From UBA668 sp052034175 (GTDB taxonomy: Bacteria; Actinomycetota; Acidimicrobiia; Acidimicrobiales; Ilumatobacteraceae), in the NCBI GenBank assembly GCA_052034175.1, contig JBPOIX010000125.1, forward strand, positions 1-12,958: a DNA stretch of 12,958 nt, written 5' to 3'. This document shows positions 1 to 6,372 of the stretch, piece after piece. The translations under genes and the position numbers were made by a program. The stretch's first letter is position 1. Every line of letters starts with the position of its first letter. Under the pieces are notes generated by a model. That model ran no database searches. It was not told where the DNA came from and saw nothing but the letters and a program-made list of their open reading frames with translations.

Positions 1-144
1 GGACTCACCCACCAGACCCACGACCTCGCCGGCGTTCACGCGCAGGGTGGCGTTCCGAACGGCAAGCACGCGGCTGCGCCAGCCGGCGCCGCGGTACTCC
101 ACGCTCAGTTGCTCTGCAGTCAGTGCACCGCCGCCGATGGTCAT
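1..144 (-). CDS. ABC transporter ATP-binding protein, oligopeptide (DppF/OppF-like), C-terminus cut off
   Basis: This is the start of the second ATPase of the importer operon; only the first 48 residues lie in the window. They show the usual N-terminal strands of an ABC nucleotide-binding domain and run into the beginning of Walker A (GLVGES, residues 43-48), where the window ends. The ATG (144-142) overlaps the TGA of the preceding ATPase in an ATGA, which supports both the start and translational coupling. By position after a DppD-like ATPase it should be the DppF/OppF partner, forming the ATPase heterodimer that powers uptake on the inner face of the membrane. That role is inferred from context, since the signature, Walker B and C-terminal regions cannot be seen. 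Confidence 0.85.
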   Translation of the reverse strand, partial: MTIGGGALTAEQLSVEYRGAGWRSRVLAVRNATLRVNAGEVVGLVGES

Positions 145-1097
145 GAGGCGTCCCACAACACGGGCGGGCGGGTGTCGTGCACGCATGAGCTGCCGGATCG
201 AACCGCGGCGGCGTCCACCCAGGGGATGGCGCCGTCGCAATCGGATGTCGCCTCCGCGCACCGATGGCGGAACGGGCAGACGCTCGGCCCAGCCCCGGCG
301 GCCTCCGGCGCCCTCAGCTCGCGCCCGGTGCGATAGGCGTCGAGCAGGGCCGCGCTGTACGGGTGGCGCGGGCGGTGGAGCACCTCGGTGGTCGGCCCCG
401 TCTCCAGCACACGGCCGTCGAGCATCACCCCGATCTGGTCGCAGATCTGGTTCGCCACGGCAAGGTCGTGAGTGACGAACACCACCGACAACCCCCGAGA
501 CGCCTGCAGACCGACCGGGAGGTCGATGATCTGCGCCTGGGGCGTGGTGTCCAGCGCGGAGGGGGCCTCGTCGCAGAGCAGCACATCGGGCTCCGACGCC
601 AGCGCGACGGCAAGCACGACTCGCTGGCGTTGGCCGTTGGACATCTGGTGTGGGAAGGAGCGGGCGATGCGCTCCGGCTCGGCGAACCCGACCTCGCCGA
701 GCAGGGTGGCCACGACGTGGGCGGCGTCCAGCCTCGACCGGCCGGAATGGTGCCGCACCACTTCAGAGATGAAGCGACCGACCCTCATCGACGGGTCGAG
801 CGCCGCGAGGGGGTCTTGAAACACCATCCCCGCGCCATGTCCGCGCCAGCCGGCCAACGTCGGCAGGGCCCGCAACTCGCCATCTGCAGCGGCGGTGGAG
901 ACGGCTCCGGCAGACCGGTGAACCCCCTCGGGCAGCAGGTCGATGAGCGAACGCAGGAGCATCGTCTTCCCGCTCCCGGACTCCCCGATCACTCCCACGC
1001 ACGCGCCCCGAGGGAGGCGAAGCCCGGCGTCGTTGACCAGGGGCCCCACAGGGCCCTCGACGACAATGCCGCCGGCGATCATCGCCGTTGCGCTCAT
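141..1097 (-). CDS. ABC transporter ATP-binding protein, oligopeptide/dipeptide (DppD/OppD-like)
   Basis: A 318-residue ATPase of the peptide/nickel importer class, acting at the cytoplasmic face with the two permeases. Walker A is GESGSGKT (38-45), the Q-loop is VFQDP (92-96) and the H-loop is VTHD (208-211). The C-terminal extension typical of Opp/Dpp ATPases is present, with cysteines 274, 280, 287 and 305; in some Dpp ATPases such a cluster holds an iron-sulphur centre. Two motifs are off consensus. The signature reads MSNGQ (152-156) instead of LSGGQ. Walker B runs into CDEAPSALD (175-183), with Ala-Pro where Pro-Thr is usual; the catalytic Glu177 and the D-loop remain. The ATG at 1097-1095 overlaps the permease stop by 4 bases. 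A longer in-frame extension upstream would run deep into the permease gene and is rejected. Confidence 0.9.
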   Translation of the reverse strand: MSATAMIAGGIVVEGPVGPLVNDAGLRLPRGACVGVIGESGSGKTMLLRSLIDLLPEGVHRSAGAVSTAAADGELRALPTLAGWRGHGAGMVFQDPLAALDPSMRVGRFISEVVRHHSGRSRLDAAHVVATLLGEVGFAEPERIARSFPHQMSNGQRQRVVLAVALASEPDVLLCDEAPSALDTTPQAQIIDLPVGLQASRGLSVVFVTHDLAVANQICDQIGVMLDGRVLETGPTTEVLHRPRHPYSAALLDAYRTGRELRAPEAAGAGPSVCPFRHRCAEATSDCDGAIPWVDAAAVRSGSSCVHDTRPPVLWDAS

Positions 1098-1897
1098 CGT
1101 CCACCGCCGGCCGGTTCCGCAAGGTGCCGGGCGAAGCGGCCACATGCCACACCGACGACCACCAGCATCAGCCCCGGGAACACCGTCAGCCACCACGCGT
1201 CGCGCAGACGGGGCGCCCCGGTGGCGATCATTCGTCCGAGCTCCAGGGTGCCGTCCGGCAGCGAGACGCCGATGAAGGCAAGTGCGGCGATCGTCTGCAC
1301 CGCAACGCCCACGTCGGCTGCGGCGTACACGATCACCTGGTCGAGAGCGTTGGGAACGACATGGCGCGTGACCACGCGATGTGCGGGGATCCCCAGCAAC
1401 TCGGCGGCCCGCACATACTCAAGGTCTCGTACCCGGGCCACGCTGCTGCGCGCCAGACGGGCGTATGGCAACCAACCGAAGAGCGCGAAGGCGATCAGGA
1501 TCGTCGACGCGCCGGTGCCGAGCGCGAACGCCAACGCGATCAGCAGCAGGGCGACCGGCAGCGCCTGAGTGAGGTCGGCGAGCAGCACGAAGCCACGGTC
1601 GACGAGGCCACCGAGGTAGCCGGCGGCGCCGCCCAGCAGGACGCCGACCGCGGCGGACACCGCGACGGCGGCAACCCCGAGCGTGAGGTCCACGCGGAGG
1701 GCGTGGCCGACCTGCGCCAGGACGTCCTGGCCGAGCCGGGTGGAGCCGAACGGATGGGCGAATCGGGGCGACTGCAGGCGTTCCCGGGTGATGTCCCGCG
1801 GTGCGGACCACAGCCAGGGGGCTGCGACGGCAACGAGTACCAGCACCATCAGCACGACGCCGGAGGGCGAGCGGAGCGCTCTGCGCCAGCGGCTCAC
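1094..1897 (-). CDS. ABC transporter permease, oligopeptide/dipeptide (DppC-like)
   Basis: A 267-residue inner-membrane permease of the binding-protein-dependent transport family. An N-terminal membrane segment (about 13-30) is followed by the DppC-type element HPFGSTRLGQDVL (48-60), then about five hydrophobic segments. The cytoplasmic EAA-type coupling loop, which contacts an ATPase, spans about 161-190 (YVRAAELLGI... RHVVPNAL). I chose the GTG at 1897-1895. It forms a GTGA overlap with the upstream permease stop, matching the junctions elsewhere in the operon, and has a GGAG about six bases upstream. A start 22 codons further up would add an Arg/Gly/Pro-rich tail lying inside the other permease gene. 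It should form the membrane channel as a heterodimer with the product of the preceding gene. Confidence 0.9.
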   Translation of the reverse strand: MSRWRRALRSPSGVVLMVLVLVAVAAPWLWSAPRDITRERLQSPRFAHPFGSTRLGQDVLAQVGHALRVDLTLGVAAVAVSAAVGVLLGGAAGYLGGLVDRGFVLLADLTQALPVALLLIALAFALGTGASTILIAFALFGWLPYARLARSSVARVRDLEYVRAAELLGIPAHRVVTRHVVPNALDQVIVYAAADVGVAVQTIAALAFIGVSLPDGTLELGRMIATGAPRLRDAWWLTVFPGLMLVVVGVACGRFARHLAEPAGGGR

Positions 1898-2829
1898 GTG
1901 GAACTCCGAGGGTCCAGCACCGCTCCGACGAGGTCGGCCAGCAGGTTGGCCACCACCACGCACGCACCGAGCACCAGGGTGAGCCCCTGGACGACCGGGA
2001 AGTCACGATTTCGCACGGAGTCGAACAGCAGGGTGCCCAGCCCGTTGATACCGAAACTCAATTCGACCACCACCAGGCCGAACAGCACTCCACCCGCCTG
2101 CAGGCCGAGCAGCGTCACGACGGGCGGCAGCGCGTTGCGGACCACATGTCGGCGAATGACCTGCGCGCGCGGGATGCCCGCAGCGAGTGCGGTGACGACA
2201 TGATCGCTCCGCATCGCCCGTTCGACCGACGCCGCCAGGCTGCGCACCAGCACTGGCGCGATCGCGGCGGCCATCACCGCGGTGGGGAGCACGAGGTGGT
2301 GGATCGTGCCCCACCACCCGGAGCCTGTCCCTCCCGTCGGGAACCACTCCAGACGCAGCGCGAACACGAGCACCACCACCAGCGCCAGCCAATAGGTCGG
2401 CAGGTTCATCAACACCAGGCCGGCCTGGTCCACCGCCGAACGGAGTCGCCTGCCGCGCGTGCCGGCCGCCAGCCCGAGGGGGAAGGCGATCAGTACCGAC
2501 GCACTGAGGCCGACCGCCGCAAGGAGCACCGAACGGGGGCCCCGTTCGACGAGCAGGTCGGTCACCGGCACGTCGCTGCGGTTGGAGACACCGAGGTCAC
2601 CGCGCACAGCACGCCCGACGGCACTCGTGAACTGGGCGACCACTCCGTCGTCCAGGCGATACTTGACGCGCGTGGCCGCAAGTACTTCCTCCGACGCTCG
2701 TGGGCCGGCAAGCGCGCGCGCCGGGTCCCCCGGGGTGATCTTCTGCAGCGCCACCGTGACCAGGAGCAGGATGACGAGCAGTGGAACACCCAACAGGACC
2801 CGACGCACGGCGATCCTGAGGATCCGCAT
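1894..2829 (-). CDS. ABC transporter permease, oligopeptide/dipeptide (DppB-like)
   Basis: A 311-residue permease. The N-terminus has the DppB-family layout: a first membrane helix (about 7-28), the conserved ITPGDPARAL stretch (31-40), and a periplasmic region ending RGDLGVS (76-82). Five more hydrophobic segments follow. The EAA-type loop is at about 214-234 (ALAAGIPRAQVIRRHVVRNA) and the family-typical ELSFGINGLGTLL at 256-268. The length is normal for DppB/OppB. The ATG at 2829-2827 lies only three bases after the binding-protein stop. No strong Shine-Dalgarno is visible there, so translation probably depends on ribosomes finishing the upstream gene. It pairs with the DppC-like permease. 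The transported compound cannot be deduced from sequence; peptides, nickel complexes or other small molecules are all possible in this family. Confidence 0.92.
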   Translation of the reverse strand: MRILRIAVRRVLLGVPLLVILLLVTVALQKITPGDPARALAGPRASEEVLAATRVKYRLDDGVVAQFTSAVGRAVRGDLGVSNRSDVPVTDLLVERGPRSVLLAAVGLSASVLIAFPLGLAAGTRGRRLRSAVDQAGLVLMNLPTYWLALVVVLVFALRLEWFPTGGTGSGWWGTIHHLVLPTAVMAAAIAPVLVRSLAASVERAMRSDHVVTALAAGIPRAQVIRRHVVRNALPPVVTLLGLQAGGVLFGLVVVELSFGINGLGTLLFDSVRNRDFPVVQGLTLVLGACVVVANLLADLVGAVLDPRSST

Positions 2830-2832
2830 CGG

Positions 2833-4446
2833 TCAGATGACCGACAGCTCGTCCAGGTAGTAGCGCCCGAACGGGCGGACCACCAAGCCCTGCACCCTCT
2901 CGCTCACCGGAACGACCGTGTCCGAGGAGACCAGCGGCAGGACGGGAATCGTTGCTGCAGCCCAGGTCTCCAGGCCAAGGACCGCTGCGGCCTTGGCGTC
3001 GGCGTCGGCCGCCACGGCGAACTCGTCGAAGCTGGCCAGCACCTGGTCCACCGGTGCGCCCGACCCGAAGAACTGGGTGACGTACATGTAGATGAACACG
3101 TCTCCCGCGGTCGGCGAGACATTGCTGTAGCCGCCGAGCACGAGATCGAAGTCCCCCTGCGCCACACGGTCGAGCAGCACCTGGATCTCCAGCTCCTCCA
3201 CCGCCACCTTGATACCGAGCGCCTCGAGGTCGGCGCGGATCAGCTCCACTTCGGGAGAGTCGCCACCCGTGGCCGTGGCGAGCAGCGTCAGCTCCTCGCC
3301 TGCATAGGTGGACGATGCCAGCGCGTCCGCAGCAGCAGCCGGGTCGTAGGACCATTCGTCGCACTCGCAGCCGACCGAGCCGATCGTGCCGGGGGGGAGC
3401 ACACCGGTGGCGGGCGTCGCCAGCCCCTCGTAGGCGATCTCCACCAGCAGCTCACGGTCGATCGCGTGGTTCACCGCCTGGCGGAAGGCAAGGTCCTGGC
3501 CGAGCGGTGTGGCGAAGTTGAACTGGATGCCGTCGATGTTCGATGCCGGGCTGACGGTGATCCGCTGGCTCTCGGGAAGCTGCGAGGCGAGGGCAGGGTC
3601 GATGCCCTCGATGAGGTCGGCCTCGCCGCTCTCGAACTGGGCCAGCTGTTGGCTGGGGTCAGCCACGATCTTGTAGGTCACCTTGTCCAGCAGGGGCAGG
3701 GCCGGGTCGTGGTACGCCTCGTTGCGCACCAGGACCGTCTCCACGCCGGGCGTATAGGTGTCGATGACGAACGGGCCCGCACCGATCGGCGCGGCGTAGA
3801 AGTCCGCACGGGTCTTACCGGCGTATCCGTTGGGGATGACCGGAGCCACCCCGCTGGCCAGGAAGTCGAGCACGAACGTGCTCGGCCTGCCCAACGACAG
3901 GGTGATCGTTCGGTCGTCGACCACCGTCGCGGCCACGATGTCCGAGAACACGAAACCGAGTGACGGCCCCATCACCCATTCCGTGGCGGAGAACTTCACG
4001 TCCTCCGCAGTCAACGGTGTGCCGTCGCTGAACGTCAACCCTTCGCGCAGCGTGAACGTGTAGGACGGCTCGGCAGCGTCGAACGTCCACGACTCGGCGA
4101 GCGCCGGCTCGATGGTGACGCCGTCGGCACCGACACGAACCAGGCCCTCCATCACATTCGGGATGGTGAGGAAGGTGCTCACCAGCACTGCGCCATCAGG
4201 GTCCCACCCGTCGATGTCGTTGGCGCGCAGGACGGTGATCTCACCGCCGGCCACCGGCTCGGCGGGTGTGGTCTCCACCGGCTCGCCGGGCTCCGTCGTG
4301 ACGGCATCGGTGTCGGAGGTGGCCGGCTCGGTCGCCTCCGGGGCTGCCGACGTCGGGCCTGCCTCGTCGCCGCCTCCGTCGCCTCCGCACGACGCGAGGA
4401 GGGCGACGGTGAGCAGAAGGGCGGAATGGCGCACACGGCTGGTCAT
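2833..4446 (-). CDS. ABC transporter substrate-binding lipoprotein (peptide/nickel family, SBP_bac_5)
   Basis: A 537-residue extracytoplasmic binding protein, first gene of the importer operon. The N-terminus is a lipoprotein signal: Arg4/Arg6/His7, a hydrophobic core (9-18), then lipobox LASC with lipidated Cys20. A Gly-rich then Thr/Pro/Glu-rich linker (about 21-69) tethers the mature domain. The domain opens with GGEITVLRANDIDGWDP and carries family features such as LREGLTFSDGTPLTAEDVKFS and the FRQAVNHAIDRELL segment. I chose the ATG at 4446-4444 because it gives a correctly sized signal peptide. An upstream in-frame TTG (4482-4480) coincides with the -35 box and would place charged residues ahead of the signal. 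No Shine-Dalgarno precedes the ATG, so the transcript may be leaderless. The ligand is unknown. Confidence 0.93.
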   Translation of the reverse strand: MTSRVRHSALLLTVALLASCGGDGGGDEAGPTSAAPEATEPATSDTDAVTTEPGEPVETTPAEPVAGGEITVLRANDIDGWDPDGAVLVSTFLTIPNVMEGLVRVGADGVTIEPALAESWTFDAAEPSYTFTLREGLTFSDGTPLTAEDVKFSATEWVMGPSLGFVFSDIVAATVVDDRTITLSLGRPSTFVLDFLASGVAPVIPNGYAGKTRADFYAAPIGAGPFVIDTYTPGVETVLVRNEAYHDPALPLLDKVTYKIVADPSQQLAQFESGEADLIEGIDPALASQLPESQRITVSPASNIDGIQFNFATPLGQDLAFRQAVNHAIDRELLVEIAYEGLATPATGVLPPGTIGSVGCECDEWSYDPAAAADALASSTYAGEELTLLATATGGDSPEVELIRADLEALGIKVAVEELEIQVLLDRVAQGDFDLVLGGYSNVSPTAGDVFIYMYVTQFFGSGAPVDQVLASFDEFAVAADADAKAAAVLGLETWAAATIPVLPLVSSDTVVPVSERVQGLVVRPFGRYYLDELSVI

Positions 4447-4453
4447 GTCGAGG

Positions 4454-4482
4454 AGTGTCCCATTCAAACGCTTGTTTGTCAA
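4454..4482 (-). promoter_or_regulatory. Putative promoter of the ABC importer operon
   Basis: On the minus strand there is a perfect TTGACA (4482-4477), a 17-base spacer, and GACACT (4459-4454), which matches three of six positions of the consensus -10. Transcription would begin around 4447, one or a few bases before the ATG at 4446. Together with the absence of a Shine-Dalgarno this suggests a leaderless mRNA, common in actinobacteria. The -35 bridges two palindromes described separately. The -35 is convincing and the -10 weak. Confidence 0.5.
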
Positions 4483-4493
4483 ACGTTTGTTTG
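4465..4493. promoter_or_regulatory. Tandem palindromic operator, CAAAC-N4-GTTTG twice (PsrA/TetR-like)
   Basis: Two 14-base units, CAAACGCTTGTTTG (4465-4478) and CAAACGTTTGTTTG (4480-4493), are separated by one base and differ at one position. Each is an inverted repeat with 5-base arms CAAAC/GTTTG around four bases. They form an AT-rich island in a very GC-rich region and flank the TTGACA of the importer promoter. The form matches the known operator of the TetR-family regulator PsrA of Pseudomonas (G/CAAAC-N2-4-GTTTG/C). Binding here would block the importer promoter and might also affect the divergent polymerase gene, whose start is 60 bases away. The cognate regulator is unknown. The TetR gene at 11294-11974 is a candidate only by family. 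Confidence 0.7.
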
Positions 4494-4536
4494 AGAGCCG
4501 CTTTCATCTACTGGCACGCCCCAGGCTCGCTCGGGC

Positions 4537-4542
4537 TATAGG
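4537..4542 (+). promoter_or_regulatory. Possible -10 element for the polymerase-hydrolase pair
   Basis: TATAGG lies 10 bases before the ATG at 4553, in an otherwise GC-rich stretch, so transcription would begin about 4 bases before the start codon. No good -35 is visible at normal spacing (the best is TGGCAC at 4512-4517, 19 bases away). A -10-only, nearly leaderless promoter is possible in actinobacteria. Nothing else between 4494 and 4552 stands out. Confidence 0.3.
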
Positions 4543-4552
4543 GTCGGCGGGC

Positions 4553-5587
4553 ATGAGCGAGGGGGTCGAGCTTCAGGTCGCCGGGCGCGCCATCACCATC
4601 ACCAGCCCGGACAAGGTGATGTTCCAAGCCCGGGGCGACACCAAACTGGACCTCGCCCGCTACTACGTCAGCGTCGGCGATGCGGTCATGCGCCAGATGT
4701 ACGACCGGCCCGTCCTCCTGCAGCGCTTCCCCAACGGGGCCCACGGGAGCAACTTCTTTCAGAAGCGCATTCCCGACGGGGCACCCGAGTGGCTGCACAC
4801 CACCACGGTTCTCACCCCGAACGGCACCCCCTCACGAGCGCTGGTGATCGCCGACCTCGGCCACCTGTTGTGGGCCGTGAACCTCGGTTGCCTCGGCTTT
4901 CACTCCTGGCCGACGCGTGCGGCCGATCCGGAGCACTGCGACGAACTGCGCATCGATCTCGACCCCGGCCCCGGCACCACGTACGCGATGGCGGTGGAGG
5001 CAGCCGCCGAGACGAAGGAGCTGCTCGACGGTCTTGGAGTGGCCAGCTTCGTCAAGACGTCCGGTAATCGGGGCCTGCACGTGTACGTCCGGCTGCAACC
5101 CACGCACGACAGCATCGCGGTCCGCAGCGCCGCCGTTGCCGTGGCCCGCGAGCTGGAGCGCCGCCGTCCGGACCTCATCACGGCGTCGTGGTGGAAGGAG
5201 GAACGGGGCGCTCGCATCTTCATCGACTTCAACCAGAACGCCCCGCACAAGACCGTCTTCGCCCCTTGGTCGGTGCGGGCACTCGATCACGCACCCGTGA
5301 GCTTCCCCTTCCCCTGGGCCCTGCTCGACACCCTCACGCCGCACGACATGACGATCGCCACGGTGCCGGCCTGGGTGGCCGAACATGGCGATGCGTGGGC
5401 CACGATGAACGACGTGCCGCAGCCGCTGGAGCCATTCCTGGCGATGGTGCACGCCGACCAGGCCGCCGGCTTGGCCGACGCACCCTGGCCACCCGTGTAC
5501 CCGAAGATGGCCGGCGAGCCGCCGCGCGTGGCGCCCAGCCGAGCGAAGAAGGCCAAGCCGGCAGGCCCTACGCAGGACGCCACATGA
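4553..5587 (+). CDS. Stand-alone LigD-type primase-polymerase domain protein (PolD-like)
   Basis: A 344-residue protein of the archaeo-eukaryotic primase superfamily, matching the polymerase domain of bacterial end-joining ligase LigD but with no ligase or nuclease domain. The N-terminus has the typical SPDKVMF (18-24) and TKLDLARYY (30-38). The metal-binding catalytic residues are DLD (135-137) in RIDLDPGPGT and the third Asp225 in RIFIDFNQN. The nucleotide-binding motif is SGNRGLH (170-176), close to the usual SGGKGLH. APWSVRA, also family-typical, follows in the C-terminal part, and the tail is Lys/Ala/Pro-rich. Such proteins add or fill in nucleotides, including ribonucleotides; mycobacterial PolD1/PolD2 are separate proteins of this kind. 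The ATG at 4553 gives the family N-terminus; in-frame sequence upstream runs antisense through the importer gene. The gene overlaps the next hydrolase by 4 bases. Confidence 0.9.
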   Translation: MSEGVELQVAGRAITITSPDKVMFQARGDTKLDLARYYVSVGDAVMRQMYDRPVLLQRFPNGAHGSNFFQKRIPDGAPEWLHTTTVLTPNGTPSRALVIADLGHLLWAVNLGCLGFHSWPTRAADPEHCDELRIDLDPGPGTTYAMAVEAAAETKELLDGLGVASFVKTSGNRGLHVYVRLQPTHDSIAVRSAAVAVARELERRRPDLITASWWKEERGARIFIDFNQNAPHKTVFAPWSVRALDHAPVSFPFPWALLDTLTPHDMTIATVPAWVAEHGDAWATMNDVPQPLEPFLAMVHADQAAGLADAPWPPVYPKMAGEPPRVAPSRAKKAKPAGPTQDAT

Positions 5588-6372
5588 CCGGCCTGCCGAT
5601 CGCCGGCCGCTGGTTCGAGCGTTCCCGCGTCGACCACGCCATCACGCTGCTCTGGGAACCCCATGTCATCCCGCTCATGCGCTGCAACATCTGGCATGTG
5701 CGCGGGCGGTCCCGCGACCTCGTCATCGACACCGGGATGGGCCTGGCCAGCCTGACGGCCGCGATCGACGACCTGCTGGCCACCACCGAGCGCCCGGTCA
5801 CCGCCGTGGCCACCCACGGGCACGACGACCACATCGGCAACCACCACGAGTTCGCCGACGTGGTGGCCCACGCCATCGAGGCACCGCTCCTGCTCGACCC
5901 CCCGTTGCGGTCGCTGGTACCTCGGGAGGCATGGGGCGACGACGCCATCGACGCGCTGGAGGCGATGGGGTACCCGATGCCCGACCCCTACTTCGTCGAT
6001 GCGCTGCCTGCGGGCTTCGTGATGGACGGCTTTCGCCAGCGTCCGGTCGCGGCGGTGCGCACGGTCGGCGAGGGCGACGTGCTCGACCTCGGCGACCGGA
6101 CCTTCGAGGTGCTGCACCTTCCCGGCCACTCCCCCGGTTCGATCGGCCTCTGGGAAGCTGCCACCGGCACCCTGTTCAGCGGCGACGCGATCTACGACGG
6201 GCCATTGCTCGACGAGCTGCCCGAGAGCGACATCCAGGCCTATTGCCTCACGATGGAACGGCTCCTGCAGCTGCCGGTGGAGGTGGTGCACGGCGGCCAC
6301 GACCCGAGCTTCGGCCGTTCCCGCCTGCGGGAACTGGCCACCGCGTACCTTCGCCACCGTCGCGCCCGCTGA
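5584..6372 (+). CDS. Metallo-beta-lactamase-fold hydrolase
   Basis: A 262-residue single-domain MBL-fold enzyme. The zinc ligands are visible: THGHDDHIG gives His78, His80, Asp82 and His83, LPGHSPGS gives His182, LFSGDAIYDG gives Asp201, and VHGGHD gives His239. An insert (about 100-150) separates the first and second ligand groups. There is no beta-CASP domain, so it is not an SNM1/RNase J-type nuclease; it resembles small-molecule hydrolases of the glyoxalase II kind. The substrate is unknown. The ATG at 5584 overlaps the polymerase stop (ATGA), so the two are co-translated, though no functional link is established. The TGA at 6370-6372 abuts the stop of the convergent gene with no gap. Confidence 0.9.
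   Translation: MTGLPIAGRWFERSRVDHAITLLWEPHVIPLMRCNIWHVRGRSRDLVIDTGMGLASLTAAIDDLLATTERPVTAVATHGHDDHIGNHHEFADVVAHAIEAPLLLDPPLRSLVPREAWGDDAIDALEAMGYPMPDPYFVDALPAGFVMDGFRQRPVAAVRTVGEGDVLDLGDRTFEVLHLPGHSPGSIGLWEAATGTLFSGDAIYDGPLLDELPESDIQAYCLTMERLLQLPVEVVHGGHDPSFGRSRLRELATAYLRHRRAR

Noticed and set aside
264..2203. Plus-strand open frames antisense to the DppD-like ATPase and DppC-like permease
   Set aside because: Their Arg/Pro/Gly/His-rich products have no domain features, while the minus-strand frames carry ABC motifs along their full length.
1801..3963. Plus-strand open frame of 720 codons antisense to the permease and binding-protein genes
   Set aside because: Its product is a low-complexity Arg/His/Gln/Asp-rich chain with no recognisable motif. 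It mirrors the codon bias of the real minus-strand genes, and long antisense frames are normal at this GC content.
4112..4552. N-terminal extension of the polymerase to a start inside the binding-protein gene
   Set aside because: The 147 extra codons are antisense to the lipoprotein gene and run through the promoter and operator. The LigD-polymerase homology begins just after the ATG at 4553.
5584..6372. MBL-fold protein as a DNA-repair nuclease partner of the polymerase (SNM1/beta-CASP type)
   Set aside because: No beta-CASP domain or its motifs are present, and the length and ligand pattern fit small-molecule hydrolases.
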